From contig RSEF01000004.1 in assembly GCA_003993805.1 (NCBI GenBank), forward strand, positions 3,495,742-3,559,741: a stretch of DNA of 64,000 bases, in the 5' to 3' direction. The notes beneath the pieces are model-generated. The model had not been told where the DNA came from. It made no database searches and was given only the letters and a program-made list of their open reading frames with translations. This DNA comes from Himantopus leucocephalus. Taxonomy: Eukaryota; Chordata; Aves; Charadriiformes; Recurvirostridae. The translations under genes and the position numbers were made by a program. Positions 42,849 through 54,500 of the stretch are shown piece after piece; position 1 is the first letter of the stretch; every line of letters starts with the position of its first letter.

Positions 42849-44272
42849 GTGGACTAGGAAACCTGAGGGACCCCTCTTAAAAGGTATTGTATTATTGCAA
42901 GGATCTTTCAGTTTCTCTGTCCCAACCGCTGGGCGTAGGGAGTCCACTTGGGCATGAAGAGCTCAAAATGGTACCAGGTGCTTCGGAAGTGTCTCCCGTC
43001 GGGGCCAGCCGCCTGCCAGCCGCCCTGGGTCCGCAAGGCAGAGCAGAGACTGGTATGCTGCCTGTGCAGAACGGGACCAGAGGTGACCCAGCAAGGAGCA
43101 GCAGCTGCTCTGAGGGAGGCTGGGAGACGAGAGACTGAGCGGGAGGCTGCAGAGCAAGAGAATGGATGATACTACATATTAAATTGCACATTGTTTTACA
43201 CACCACCTTATGTGTTTGCATGAGAGGTTTCCTTTTGGTTCTATTTTTTTAAGCTGATTTTAAACCAAAACCATATTGTGTTGCCGTGTTGGTTTTTTGG
43301 TTTCTTGTTTTTTTTCCATTATTCCATTTTTCTCTTGTTAATAATGAACTGAATGGGTATAAAATCTTTTTTTTTTTTTTAACTTATTTTTTAAGCTGGC
43401 TCTATTGTAAATAGAATAGAGATCTGCGGTGTTTAGTTAGGAAATACTCTACCGGCCACATGGAACAAATGTACTCGCTGTCCTGTGTCGCTGTGGAAAA
43501 CCTGGGATGTTGGGCTGGCTCTGTGCCTACGGGCACAGGTGAAATGACCCATTCTAGCTCACGGCAGCCCGCTGGCATTCCCTTCTGCGGTAGCCGCTGG
43601 CAGGAAAAGCCCCCAGCTGTGCCTTGGATGGATGTTCACACTTTTCCAAATCAGTAACAGAATTGAAAAACTTCCCCTCTCTCTCTCTATCTCTCTTCCC
43701 CTACTCCACGCCAAATTTCTGCATGCAGGTGGTGGTGGTGGTGGCCTTCCCAGTGCAGTGGGGACCTCACCTGCTGCTCTGGGAGCTGGGGCTTGGCAGG
43801 CAACCGCGTGGCCACCTGGCCTGGTTCTGTCTCCAACATCTCCACGTTGCTTCTCTTTGTGAAACTGGGCTCTGCTCCCTCTCTCAAGGTCACCTTAGAA
43901 AACTGAACTGGGTGCCCTGCACTGGCAGGTCTGTGGGGTAGGGGGATGCAGAGCTGCACCCATCTGCTGCGTGCTGGGATTTTTTCAAGGGAGGTGACCG
44001 TTGGTGCTGAGACAGTTGGTCCTAAGCTGAGACATGTCTGTCTTTGAGGACACTTGGCCTTCCCCACTTGAAGGGGGCTCCTTCATGGGAACAGAGCCTT
44101 GTGTGACGCTGAGGGGGAAGCTCTGCGCAGCCTTTGAGGAGGAGCTGTGTTGCTGGGTACTCGCAGTACGGGTAGAAGAGTGCTCCCACCTTACAAAGAA
44201 CTGGTGGATGCTGTTCCTCAGACACAACGCCAAGCACCAGAACAAAGGAGGTCACCATACGAGCATGAACAG

Positions 44273-44777
44273 GTAAGTCTTGGTGCATTCTCCCTCGCCC
44301 TATTTTATAGGGAAAAGTGACAGCATGGGGTGCCGGTCCCCTTTCCTGAGCGTAACAGTTATCAGCGTGTCAGTTGGTGCACGGCGCACACAGGCCACGG
44401 TTCTCAGTGCGAATGACAACTGCTCTAAGACTGTCTGAGTACTGGCTGGTGAGAAGCTGTCTTTACTCGTCCTGCATCACAAGGAGCCCCGCAGGGACCA
44501 GGCAGCTTCCTGGGACAGAAAGCGGTGCCACAGAAGAGACATGAGCGCGGTGGAGGGCAGGAAGACTTCTGGTGCCAGTGGGAGTGAACTTTGGCAATGG
44601 GTTGTGTTCAGCAGTTAGCCCCCTGCCCCACTGGTCCTGCTCTGGCTGCTATAAATGTCGGTCCCTGGAGAAGTGGAGTAAGTGAAACAAAAGTGCTTAA
44701 GATGCTAGTCACAAAGTTCCTGTCTTTTTTTTTTTCTTCTTTTTTTTTTCTGTTTTCTTTTTTTTTCTTCCTAATAG
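44273..44777 (+). other. DLG3: Candidate intron within the DLG3 3' UTR
   Basis: ACAG|GTAAGT at 44272/44273 is a near-perfect donor. About 500 bp later, a long T/C tract (44727-44772) ends in cctaatag|CCTG, a strong acceptor. The pair lies about 1.9 kb after the stop codon, where splicing would be expected to expose the mRNA to nonsense-mediated decay. It could instead belong to an overlapping noncoding transcript, or be unused. Confidence 0.35.
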
Positions 44778-44906
44778 CCTGTCTCCCTCTTACCAAGTCA
44801 CATGGAGAAAAAGATGATGTACTCCATGGCATAGCTGACAGTATCGAATCGATCACGACAACACTAGTTGGTTACCAGTGTTTCTTCCAAGGAGACATAT
44901 ATTTTT

Positions 44907-44912
44907 AATAAA
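44907..44912 (+). terminator. DLG3: Poly(A) signal of DLG3
   Basis: AATAAA is followed about 25 nt later by a T/G-rich stretch (TGCTGTCTTTGAG). It is the first canonical hexamer I see after the DLG3 stop. A second AATAAA at 45727-45732 could end a longer form. Confidence 0.65.
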
Positions 44913-45769
44913 CAGAGAGTTGCAAAGAATGCTGTCTTTGAGACCTTCTTGTAGAGTCCTTCATTGTGTGCCAGGTTTTTTGGCGCTGATCTCAGCAACT
45001 ACTGATACGGTCTCTCCATGGCAAACTTTCAGTGTTGACAGTGGTTTTAAAAAAAAAAAAAAACAACTTGCTTTTTTAGTATAAGGTGGTCACTGAGAAC
45101 TTGCCTAAAAGAAAAAGGAAGTAAGAAAAAAAAAAAAAAAAGAAAGGAAGTGGGCTTATTTACAGCTGTAGCCAGGCCAGTGAACAGCTCTGTCGGTTGG
45201 GTGGTTGTAACACAGGTTGACACTGGTCTGATGAGTTGACACCATAAATGCATTGTGGGTCACAGGTGGAATTGTGGGAAGTTTGCTTTACAAATGCAGA
45301 TCAAGGAATAGGGTTTATATGCTGCTACATAATTGTCCCTGTATTGGATAGAAAGACAGCAAAGTAAATACATAGAGCATCTTTTTACAGTTTAATGTGC
45401 TGTTTAGACATTAGACAGAAGAAAGAAATTGTAAAGACAACTAGTATCTTTTTCTAGTACCTTTAAGTGTAGAGAACAGGAGTGTTCACTGGATGATAAA
45501 TGTGGTTAATGGGTATCATTATACATTCCTGTCTGAATCTGCTTTGGCATTTAGCTTAGCTAATTCAAAGGTGAGAGGGGTTTGTTTTTTTTAAATCTTC
45601 GATGTCTTGTGTGCAGTTTGAAAGGAAAAAGACAAGTGAAGTGAGATTTCAGGGGAAGAGGGGTGTGGTACTGAGCATGGGCATACAGTTTGCAGTCAGT
45701 TCACAGGTTATGAAGCTCACTGGACAAATAAAACAGTTTAGAACACTCCTTAACTGATGAGATCAACAG

Positions 45770-46179
45770 TCTGGTGGTGGTGGTTGTCCATAAAACTCTG
45801 GAAGATTAAACAGTTCCCAAGCAGCTCTGATGCTAGCATTCCCACTGCCCAAGATCAAATTGTTTCCTTACACAGTGATGGATTTGGAATGATGAAGTTG
45901 TTGATGTAAAGCATCACAGGAACAGTGTCTGTTAACGGCTGCCATGGCAGCTGCCAGGCTTCTCTGTCCCAGCCACAGAGTGAGTTCCAGTAACTCTTGA
46001 GTCGTGGTATGTGGATCTGCAGCCACTCCTCCCGAGACAAGCCATGATGTGTCATCTTCATCTGCTCTGACAGCGAAACGCTAAGGTTCCAGTGGGGAGA
46101 GGAACGTGGGGTTGTGTTCTCAAATAAATTGCGCCACTCCTGTAAGGTAGCAACAATCACTGGAAGAGTAACCCACATG
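45770..46179 (-). pseudogene. Unidentified coding-like block, possible terminal exon or decayed gene
   Basis: On the minus strand a pyrimidine-rich tract ends in cattctcttag at 46180, followed by a 108-residue open frame. It contains WNLSVSLSEQMKMTHHGL, EEWLQIHIPRLKSYWNSL and CGWDREAWQLPWQPLTDT, and stops at a TGA near 45855. Immediately after, in another frame, ILGSGNASIRAAWELFNLPE reads on to a stop near 45770. Residue use is protein-like, with many Trp and amphipathic runs, but I do not recognise the family. The frame change suggests a pseudogene, a sequencing indel, or chance. Confidence 0.3.
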
Positions 46180-46508
46180 CTAAGAGAATGAGGGTGGCAC
46201 GAAGGGAAAGAACTTGTTCTTTTGAAGCTTTTTAAGGAGCTATTTTTCTGGCTAAGGACAAAGTGCTCTGCCTACCAGGACCATAGCAATGTTCTTCTGG
46301 ACTGTACAACAGCAGCGCATTGTCCTGTTCATGGTCCTGTCTCACAGAGAAGGGAAGGGGGGGGAGGTCTTTTCTCTGCCAAGATGTTCTGCTACAGCTG
46401 CCTGCAACAGGCATGAAACTAATCTGCCCTAAGACACTTCTAGAAAATTAGACCATAAGCTGCTTGTGCCATAGAGAAACATGTCTATGCTTCTGCCTGC
46501 AGCTCTGG

Positions 46509-46730
46509 TTAATTAACTCTCTTGGCCCTTGTTAAGCAGAGGAGCACCTGATCTGTGAGGCTCCTGGAAGAGGAGTTGTAAAGGAATTTAGTAATAGTCT
46601 TCTCAAAAATTTTCTCCCTGTTGGTGCTTGAGACGCAGGCACCTGGAAAGCTGTCTTGGATACGGCTTTTCTCGCTAATGATGCTTGGTAGCATAACCTT
46701 CCAGGACTGGTCTTCTCCACTCTCCTCAGG
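46509..46730 (-). pseudogene. Second unidentified coding-like block
   Basis: After a ctgttacag acceptor-like site, the minus strand reads PEESGEDQSWKVMLPS, then NREKIFEKTITKFLYNSSSR and SLTDQVLLCLTRAKR, until a TAA at 46509. With the 45770-46179 block it may be part of one unrecognised gene or remnant. Between them (46232-46414) a further fragment switches frame at a run of Cs. No clear donor is present; GTTAAT after AKR is weak. Confidence 0.22.
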
Positions 46731-47062
46731 CTGTAACAGCAGGGTTCACAGCACTGAAGCAGCTGCTGTGGAGCAGGTAAAGTTATCATGTTAAAGGTGT
46801 CTCTTTCCTTGAAGAATCCTTAAGTACCCCCTGACCTTTAGTGTTTATTTACACCCCTTGCCTCCAAAAGGAGGATCATGTTGCTTGACTTTAGTTTTTT
46901 TTAACCCTAAGGAAAAACGTGAAGTTGTTTGGGTCAGTCAGTGCAGCATCTGTTAACAGTGCAAGCAAACAGGAGCACTGTGGGACAAGGGGAACCTTGT
47001 TGGGGCCAAGCTCAGATTGGGGTGATGGTGGTATTTCCTCCCTTAGTTCCAGTGCAATACTT

Positions 47063-47262
47063 CACAGAATCATGGAATGGTTTGGGTTAGAAGGGACCTT
47101 AAAGATCANNNNNNNNNNNNNNNNNNNNNNNNNNNNNNNNNNNNNNNNNNNNNNNNNNNNNNNNNNNNNNNNNNNNNNNNNNNNNNNNNNNNNNNNNNNN
47201 NNNNNNNNGGGGGGTCTCCCCAGAGCAGAACAGAGGGGCAGAATCCCCTCCCTCACACCCTG
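47063..47262 (-). mobile_element. CR1 LINE fragment, interrupted by an assembly gap
   Basis: CACAGAATCATGGAATGG and the following GTTTGGGTTAGAAGGGACC are the reverse complement of the CR1 3' terminus. After the gap, CAGAGCAGAACAGAGGGGC and GAATCCCCTCCCT match the reverse complement of the part encoding the CR1 ORF2 end. It is 5'-truncated as usual and cannot move. The right boundary is approximate. Confidence 0.8.
47109..47208. other. Assembly gap (100 N)
   Basis: Exactly 100 N inside a CR1 copy, which suggests a contig join forced by the repeat. The true gap length is unknown. Confidence 0.97.
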
Positions 47263-50200
47263 CTAGCCAGGTCAACTGCTGGCTACTTGACAAAAGCTTC
47301 TGCCCAATCCTCTAATGAGCTTCAGCCCTCTTCCAATTACCTTGATTTCTGATTACTGTGATTGCTTCAATTCCAAGTGCTAGTGGCCAGACCAGCCCCT
47401 CTTCCTTCCTGCCTCTCCAGAATGCTCAATGCAGCCACGACATTAACAGTGAAGCTCTTCTCAAACTGATGGGAGGTGGCCTGAGGTGCACCCCAAGTGG
47501 AAAGCTGCTGGAGAGCCAGTGCTTCAGGTGCGCACATCCCTGGGTGAGAGGTGGCAGAAGGGGCTCCAGGACTCAGCGACTACGGCTCTGTCATCTCTGC
47601 CCTGCCCCACTCCCAGACTCTTCTCAGCAAAGACTTTTTTTTTTCTTGGGCCGGTTCCCTGGAGCCACATTCCTAGTGGCTCAGTGGTAAAAATACCCTC
47701 TCCCTGGACCCATTCTCCAAGTCACATTTCATTTCCCTTGTGCCTCTAGACTGGTGCTGCTCTCCAAACAGTTAAGAAATTATCCGATTAGGCAAAAAGA
47801 CAAGGCATGAAATATGGGTTAGGTAAAGGGAGGAGATTTGTGAACTACTGCCCTAGAGGATACATTTGTCTTCTCAGAAGCAAGGAGGAACTCTGCAGTT
47901 ACAGAGCAAGTGTCCAGCACACCCTGTAGCTTCCACAAGGATGTGTAAATCAGAAACTACTGCTGCAATGCCACCCTCTGGAGCAATCTCTTAACATCTC
48001 AGGCTGAGCACCCAGACTGAGCTGAAACGACACTGCAACAAAAGAGTGATCAATAAAAAGAGAAAACTGGGGGAGGAATGAGCAGCACTGATTATTTTAT
48101 TTTGTTTTCCAGGTCAGCTGGTGCTGGTTTAAAAAGATTTATATCCCACAGCTGGGCTACTGAACTATAAAGCAACATTTAGCCTAGCAAAATAAGCCCT
48201 GGACCAGCCTGCATCTACACTAGCAAAGTCAATGCACAAACACCTGCAGAGCAGTGACTGCACACAAATGACCTCTTGGGAATGGTCACTGGAAAGCCAG
48301 CTAATTAAGGTCTGATTCAACTAGGAGAGGAATTCTTGCCCTACTTAAAACCTGTGGTCAATACTAAACCTGGAATAAAATGTACAATGCAAAAATGTGC
48401 AGAGAAGAAGCGAGATGTACTATCAGCAGAGTCTGTAACTGATCTGATCTGGACTCCTTAGTAAAGTCTGTAGCATAAAAGAAATCAAACCGAGCATCTC
48501 CCAGGAAAAAAATTCAAACAATTGCGGTTGTAGGCATAAACACATTTAATGCTTGCTGCCTTCTATGGCGGTATGTAATTACTTGCTACGCTTACTGGGC
48601 AAACATGACCTTCTCATCTGGTATGGTGTGACACCTTTACCTGTTTGCATTTGTGCAAGTCAGAACTGAGAACAATAATTAAAGCTGGCCCGGCAGGCAC
48701 CAAGGCAGTACTACAGACAGCAGTGGATACCTTTGACTCTGTGGCATCGTTTACAGTCCCTGCAGTAATGTGATGCAGCATACATCTCCAAAACTGTGAC
48801 TCCAAAAGAATCTTATGTGGCATTTGAGGCCTGGCTTTTTATGGGTTCAAAGGTGTTTCTTAGTTAAACAGACAGCACAGTGTGCATTAAAGACCTGAAA
48901 GCAGTGGCTCACAGAGATCCAAATTAGACCTGAGCACACTAAATGGAGTATTTACTCTAAACACACCCATCCTCCTATGTGTGTCTCACAGGAGCCCTCT
49001 GCATCAAGCAGCCTGGGTGCTTTGTCTGGGTACCATAAGCGGAACGCCACTGAGGTTCAGTGGAAGTAGCTAACGCTGCTTATACTACCTCAGCCGGAAG
49101 AATAAAAGCCCTGCTGTAGACCTCAGGAATAAGAACACGTACATAATCTCCAGTTGAATATCATTATTTTTTGCTTTCATCTTTCCATCCTGCGTATTTC
49201 CACAAAGGTACCTTCCTGTTCCTACCAATACACAGCTCTAGCTAGCGGAGCCTGCAGAGCAACAAGACACTTCACAACAAACAGGGGCACGGCTCAGGCA
49301 GCACCAGTCTCAGTACACCACCCAGCATCCAGCTGCCACAGGCACCAGAGCCTTCCCGCTGCTTCCCTGGTTGCTGTCAATATAATTCACTCCTTCAGGG
49401 AGTCCTGTTCTCGTACTACCTGTGCAGTACTGCAAAGCACCGAGTACACTATGTTCCTGCTTCGTGCTGCTGTAAACGCCACACTACGCCAGTTACGCGT
49501 CTGCATGCGCCTGCCTTCAGGAAACAGCCCTGCCTCCAGCTGCACAAGAGACACCAGGATGGGGCAGCTATGCTAAGGGCTGGTTTCCAGCTTTAGCCAT
49601 AGGATGCAAAGCAGTGCCTGCTGCACACAATAAAGCAGAAATCGCTAATACTTGGTTTACTCAGACTATGAAAAAAGACAAACATGGAGCACAGATAGAG
49701 ACTGCACTGCGGCTGACATTTTTGTTTACTTCCTGGCCCTGACCACTGCACTGAGCACACTACGAAGTTCTTCCTCCAGAGCATGTCAGGCTTTCAGAAT
49801 GGACTACGACTAATGCAATTTCTTTTCTATAGCCACAATCCTGCTGTTAGGAGCCCTGTCCTCTTTCTGAAAAGGCTTTAATAATCTGGTTCTAAGTAAA
49901 ATATGTATTTTTAAATATTAAAAACAAAATTAAATAAGTCTTAATCTCAAACCAGATGATCTTACAGCTGAAAGATTCTGCTGTCCATCAGCCCTGCCTT
50001 CTGTGTAACGTCTGTAAAGAATAAGCAGCAGAACACTTTTAGCTCTTCAGTAAGCAAACCAGAGGACCTGAAATGACTCTTACAGTGTTCCTCAGGGTGC
50101 TTGAATATCCTCTTAAAGAAACAGCAAAAGAATCCACTTATAGGATGTATGCCCAGTTATAGATCATGCAAATGTATATGTGGTCTGTCACACAAAAGAC

Positions 50201-50530
50201 AGTATACTGTCTTTACTTTGACCTGCCTTGTACCTGCTTACTATAATGCAGTGGCCCCAACTGAAAAGCAATCAGTGTACATCTACCAGCTACGATTCCT
50301 ACCTCATCTTCTAAGCAGGCAACTGACAGCCTGAGCCTGCGTTTCTTGCTCAAGCACCCTATCAGCCTATTAGTTTATTATTTTTTAAAAAGAAAAACTT
50401 CTATACTAAGTATAGGCTCTGCTCGAACACACAGTACTGGTCCCCAAGCACTCGAAGGGCTTTATCAGAGTGCACTGGTGCTCCCTCCCACTCCAGTCAC
50501 CTCTGCTTCCTTCCAGAGAAGGGCTGAGCA

Positions 50531-50578
50531 CGCTGGAAGATGTGTGGCCCCGTGCGCTGGAAGATGTGTGGCCCCGTG
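50531..50578. repeat. Two perfect 24-bp tandem copies
   Basis: The unit beginning CGCTGGAAGATGTGTGG is present twice with no mismatch. It is GC-rich, in contrast to its AT-rich surroundings. Confidence 0.92.
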
Positions 50579-51280
50579 CTCGTATGCAGGTAGAATGCAA
50601 CCACAATCTGTCCCCTAGAGGCAGGATACCAAAAGGCATCATGGAGCACATCTGTGCTACAGTACAGAAGACAACACTCAGGCCATGTTTTTTCTGACTT
50701 CTGAACCTGCCAGTGACAACAGCAGTTGTAAGGAAGTAATGAAGTTTCTTAACCCCACTCCACCTCTCCACACTCCTCGCTACCCACACTGAATTTCAGG
50801 TGGGAGGTATCTCTTCAATCCAGCTGCACTAAGATCCATCCATTCACCAGCCTGTGTTTTTATGTGGATCTGGGGGGATTTCATGCTGAACTGAGTGGTG
50901 CGTTACAGTTCCTAGTCTATAAACAGCAGTACCTAGTCAAAGCTTTAGCTTTTTCTGTGAGCTAAACAGTACCTGCTCTTTTTTATTTTAACTAAACTGT
51001 GAAACTGACAAACAGCTCTGAATTCTTGTCCATACTGAAATGGATGGAAAACTAAACAATCTGATAAATATTTATATAGCAAGGCAGCTTGCACATCCAG
51101 AGGGATGCCTGGTCTTGGAATACTTTTATTGTTCTCATTGCCACTTACTACTAAAATCAGGTTTTTAAACCAACCTGTTACATAACAGCAGACACATCTC
51201 ATGAAAAAGTTAAGTATTTATTTCTAACTGTTATATAGCTCCAGAGAATAAAAATTATTTCCTAAGGGGAAACAATTACA

Positions 51281-51286
51281 TTTATT
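51281..51286 (-). terminator. TEX11: Poly(A) signal of TEX11
   Basis: TTTATT on the + strand is AATAAA on the minus strand, about 175 nt after the TEX11 stop. A second copy lies at 51217-51222. The 3' UTR would therefore be short, roughly 51260-51459. Confidence 0.65.
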
Positions 51287-51459
51287 CAATAAACACTTCC
51301 TAAAAGGTACATAACTGAATTGCCAACAAGAAGGAGATCCTGGTTTCTCTTCCACTGCTCCCATGACCCCATGCCTTCGCAGAACTAACAGCCTCTTTCA
51401 TTCAGCAGAACATTTCCAAGAGTGACTGCTGTCCTCCTTTTTTGCAGTTGTGGCTGTCA

Positions 51460-51534
51460 TTATTCTTCTTCATTTGGAAGAAACCCTTTTGCTCTGTCCA
51501 ATTTGTCCAGAACCTCACTATAAAGACCAATCAT
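51460..51534 (-). CDS. TEX11: TEX11 terminal exon
   Basis: After the acceptor ttctccag, the exon encodes [20 protein letters not shown] and NEEE, then TAA. Phase 0 entry follows YEGH of the preceding exon. The ATG here is internal and not a start. Confidence 0.85.
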   Translation of the reverse strand: MIGLYSEVLDKLDRAKGFLPNEEE

Positions 51535-54500
51535 CTGGAGAATATAAGCACCACAGTCGTCAACAAAGATGGAGAAAACTGTATCATTCAACTAGATAAT
51601 ACAACAAAGTGACAGGGAACAGAAGCAAGGGAACAGGTGGGAGCCTACCACCAGGTTCTAAACCTAAAATTTCAGATTGATTTTGGCACAAGTTTAAATA
51701 CAGTGGTTTAAGAAAAAATAGTTAAATCAGTGCAACCTAACAAAGGTGGTTTTTATTTATACCAACATAAAGTATAGTTTATAGCTAAATCTTACATCAG
51801 TGAATAAACTCATTCACACAATGGCTGAGGTTGGAAGGGAGTGATCTCAATTCTTATTGTCTTAACTGATGTACTTCAAGTGGTATAAAAGTTGCAACCA
51901 GCTCTTGATTGCCCATCTCATGGATAAGAGACTGCACGATGACTGCGTCCACCGGCCAGGCTGCGCTGTGTTGCAATCAGGGGAGGAGCACCAGTCAAAA
52001 ACTGCAGAGAGCAGCTAGCTTGCGACAGAGTAATGAAAAACGTTGTGGCTTTCTACAGGGGTACTAGCCCTGAAATTTCTCCCTCACAGGAAGTGGCTAA
52101 GCTACATCTGAACAGGTGGGCTTTAATGATTTTATTCACATCAACTTAAACTCTATTTATAAGACTTCAGGTTATACTAGAAACCAAGTTTGAAAGTATT
52201 CATGCAACATCTGATTTAAGTAAACTGGCACAGCACCTTGACTTTAGTGAAAGCAGGCAAGGTACAAGCGTTCTCCCATGGCCACAAATAGAAGTTATTT
52301 CCAGTCAGCCATCTACACAATCCTTCCAGACACTACATTACTCTTTCTTATGGCTATCAAAACTTTTCTGGCCTCACTTTGAAAAAATCTTTTAGTATCA
52401 AGCTCCCCCAAAATATTTAGGTACCATGCTTCTCCTGAAACTCTTTAAAGATCATCTATAGTGGTTTCTCCACCCAGATCCATATCTCAAATTCAGACCA
52501 GACATCCAATTCCATATCCTCAAATCCATCTGCTTACACTTACATGGCCTTCGTAGCTTTTCTTCAGAGATCCTAAGTGATTGAGGAAACGCATTCCTAA
52601 TCCACACCACTGCTCAGCTTCCTTATATTTACCAATGGTATACTGAAATATTCCTGTATTCCAGGCTCTTGTCATCAACCAAAGGATCTCCATCTCTGGG
52701 TAAGCATCCTGGAGTAGCAAACAAGAAGCAGTAGCTCATCAGAAAATAGACTCTTCACTTTAAACCTGACAAGTCAAGAGTGCATTAGAGTTTTGGAGTG
52801 GGAAAGCAGTTGGGTTTCTTTTTTCCTCCTAAGCAAAGGGCAATTCTTCAGAGCCATCCTGTACTTCACAGTTCATCTGCACTACCATCAAACAGCCTGT
52901 TTCCAACACGGGTAAGTCATGTTGCAATTACCTATTGGTAGGTCAGAAAACACAATTCTGTGGGACTGGGAATGATGCTAGAATGGAAGTATGCTTTCCA
53001 ACAGTCTATCCATAGGCAGGCTGAACTTGCTGCCATGGTACTTTCCAGTTTATCCAAACAGTACTGAATAGCAGGGCAGTTGCTCACTACAGATTAGAAC
53101 AGTTTTTAGGTCTTCAGAGTTTCCCTGTGCATTGTGGCAATGGCTTGAAGGACTTCTTTTTCCTCTTTGATAGATACTTCTCATTCTAAGTAAGACAGCC
53201 CAGAGTGAATTTCTGAATGGCAGCATCCATTTCTGAATAGGAGGTATAAATCATGAGCAGTGTACCAGCTTTCTAACTCATAATGTACTGATGTGATGCC
53301 CCAATGTCCTTCTCCTAGCATGGTACCAATTAGTACTCATTGCCATGAGCAAGACTGCAAAAGAAACCCTTTAGCACTGTGAAACTTCGCTGTTATGAGT
53401 ATCAGTCCACATTAACATCTCATTTGTATCCCTCAACAAGAATGTTGTCAAAGTTACAGATGACAACTTCAGTGAGAGGCAGGCATGAATGCGGACACAT
53501 TCTTTTTGGGGGGGGGATGTCAGGAACAGCGTATCTTTGTGCCACTTTTATAAAAAAAGATACATTCAGACCTGACTAAAGAAACAGCCATGCAATGGAA
53601 TGAAGCTATGAAACATAGTATTGGTTTCATTAATCCTGAAGAGGAATACTCCTTAACTGATTTTTACCTATGAAATTCTAATTCTGTACTGTGAACTGCC
53701 TTCACTGTATAGCATTATGCTTCAGGCCTAAAAGGAGCAGCAGAAATACTTACTGAAAGAAAGATTTTATTCTCCATATACCTGTCCTCACAGAAACAAG
53801 GCACGCGGCGCCACAAGTACTGACAGCACAGGAATCTAGTTTTAGGTCATTGAAAAAAATAGTAATGCAGTAAGTTCCCAAATACATTTAACAAAACAGA
53901 GCTGAGAAAAAAGCAAGACTGGTATCCAAATTTTAGCCAGCTTTAAACTGATCTGGAAAAGCAAACTGCATTTAAAAAAACATATTCAGCATAAGAATTT
54001 AGAAAGCAGGAGGAGCAAAGATGGATATTCTAGCTTAAGATGTTTCTGAAATAGGCACCGAAAATTTGGCCTTAAATGTCTCTAAAAAAGCCCTTACAAA
54101 ATCCAGAGAAATTCATAATTCAGTCATAAATATCTTACGTATCTTTTACTGAAGAAGCCTTAGCTGCTCCACATATAACACTATATAATGTTCAGTCTAC
54201 TAATTAGTCTCAGTCTGATGAGAATGTTTTTTAAACGTTCTCAGGATCATCGCCCAATCTCTTGTTTTCCTGTTCAACTTACTGTGCTGCTGACTACACT
54301 CAGAGCATCTTCAAAGTAGTCCCACACCTCCTGCAGTACACAGGCATCCAAGTCCGTTAATCCAGTCGGCAAAGAAAGATTAATCAAACTATGTAAGCAT
54401 TTGCTGAGAATTGAAGCAGAGCAAAAGAGGAAACATTAAATACCATGTGCACAAACAGCTACTTTTTAGTATAAGCAGCACACTAACTTATGTCTCTACG

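Larger units (their letters stand above)
42331..44930 (+). other. DLG3: DLG3 3' untranslated region
   Basis: It extends from the stop to just past the AATAAA at 44907. It contains a TTA repeat (42585-42605), an AT-rich palindromic tract (about 42787-42848) and a T14 run near 43367. It also holds a strong splice-site pair (GTAAGT at 44273, cctaatag at 44777) that may define an intron. The exact cleavage site is not visible. Confidence 0.75.
44931..51280. other. Convergent intergenic region between DLG3 and TEX11
   Basis: It is AT-richer than the DLG3 side. It contains A-runs near 45049-45063 and 45127-45141, the unidentified minus-strand blocks at 45770-46730, a CR1 fragment with a gap at about 47063-47262, and a 24-bp duplication at 50531-50578. 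The open frames at 49154-49576 (+) and 50406-50789 (-) have no domain-like features and I do not call them genes. Confidence 0.6.

Noticed and set aside
45047..45063. A-run that might mark a processed pseudogene or retroposon tail
   Set aside because: No retroposed body precedes it and no target-site duplication is visible. Several such A-runs occur nearby.
49154..49576. 140-codon + strand open frame
   Set aside because: The residue make-up is low-information, there is no upstream promoter or splice context, and it lies in the AT-rich intergenic region.
50406..50789. 127-codon minus-strand open frame over the 24-bp repeat
   Set aside because: The repeated RGHTSSSARGHTSSS peptide comes from the DNA duplication. 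Nothing else suggests a gene.
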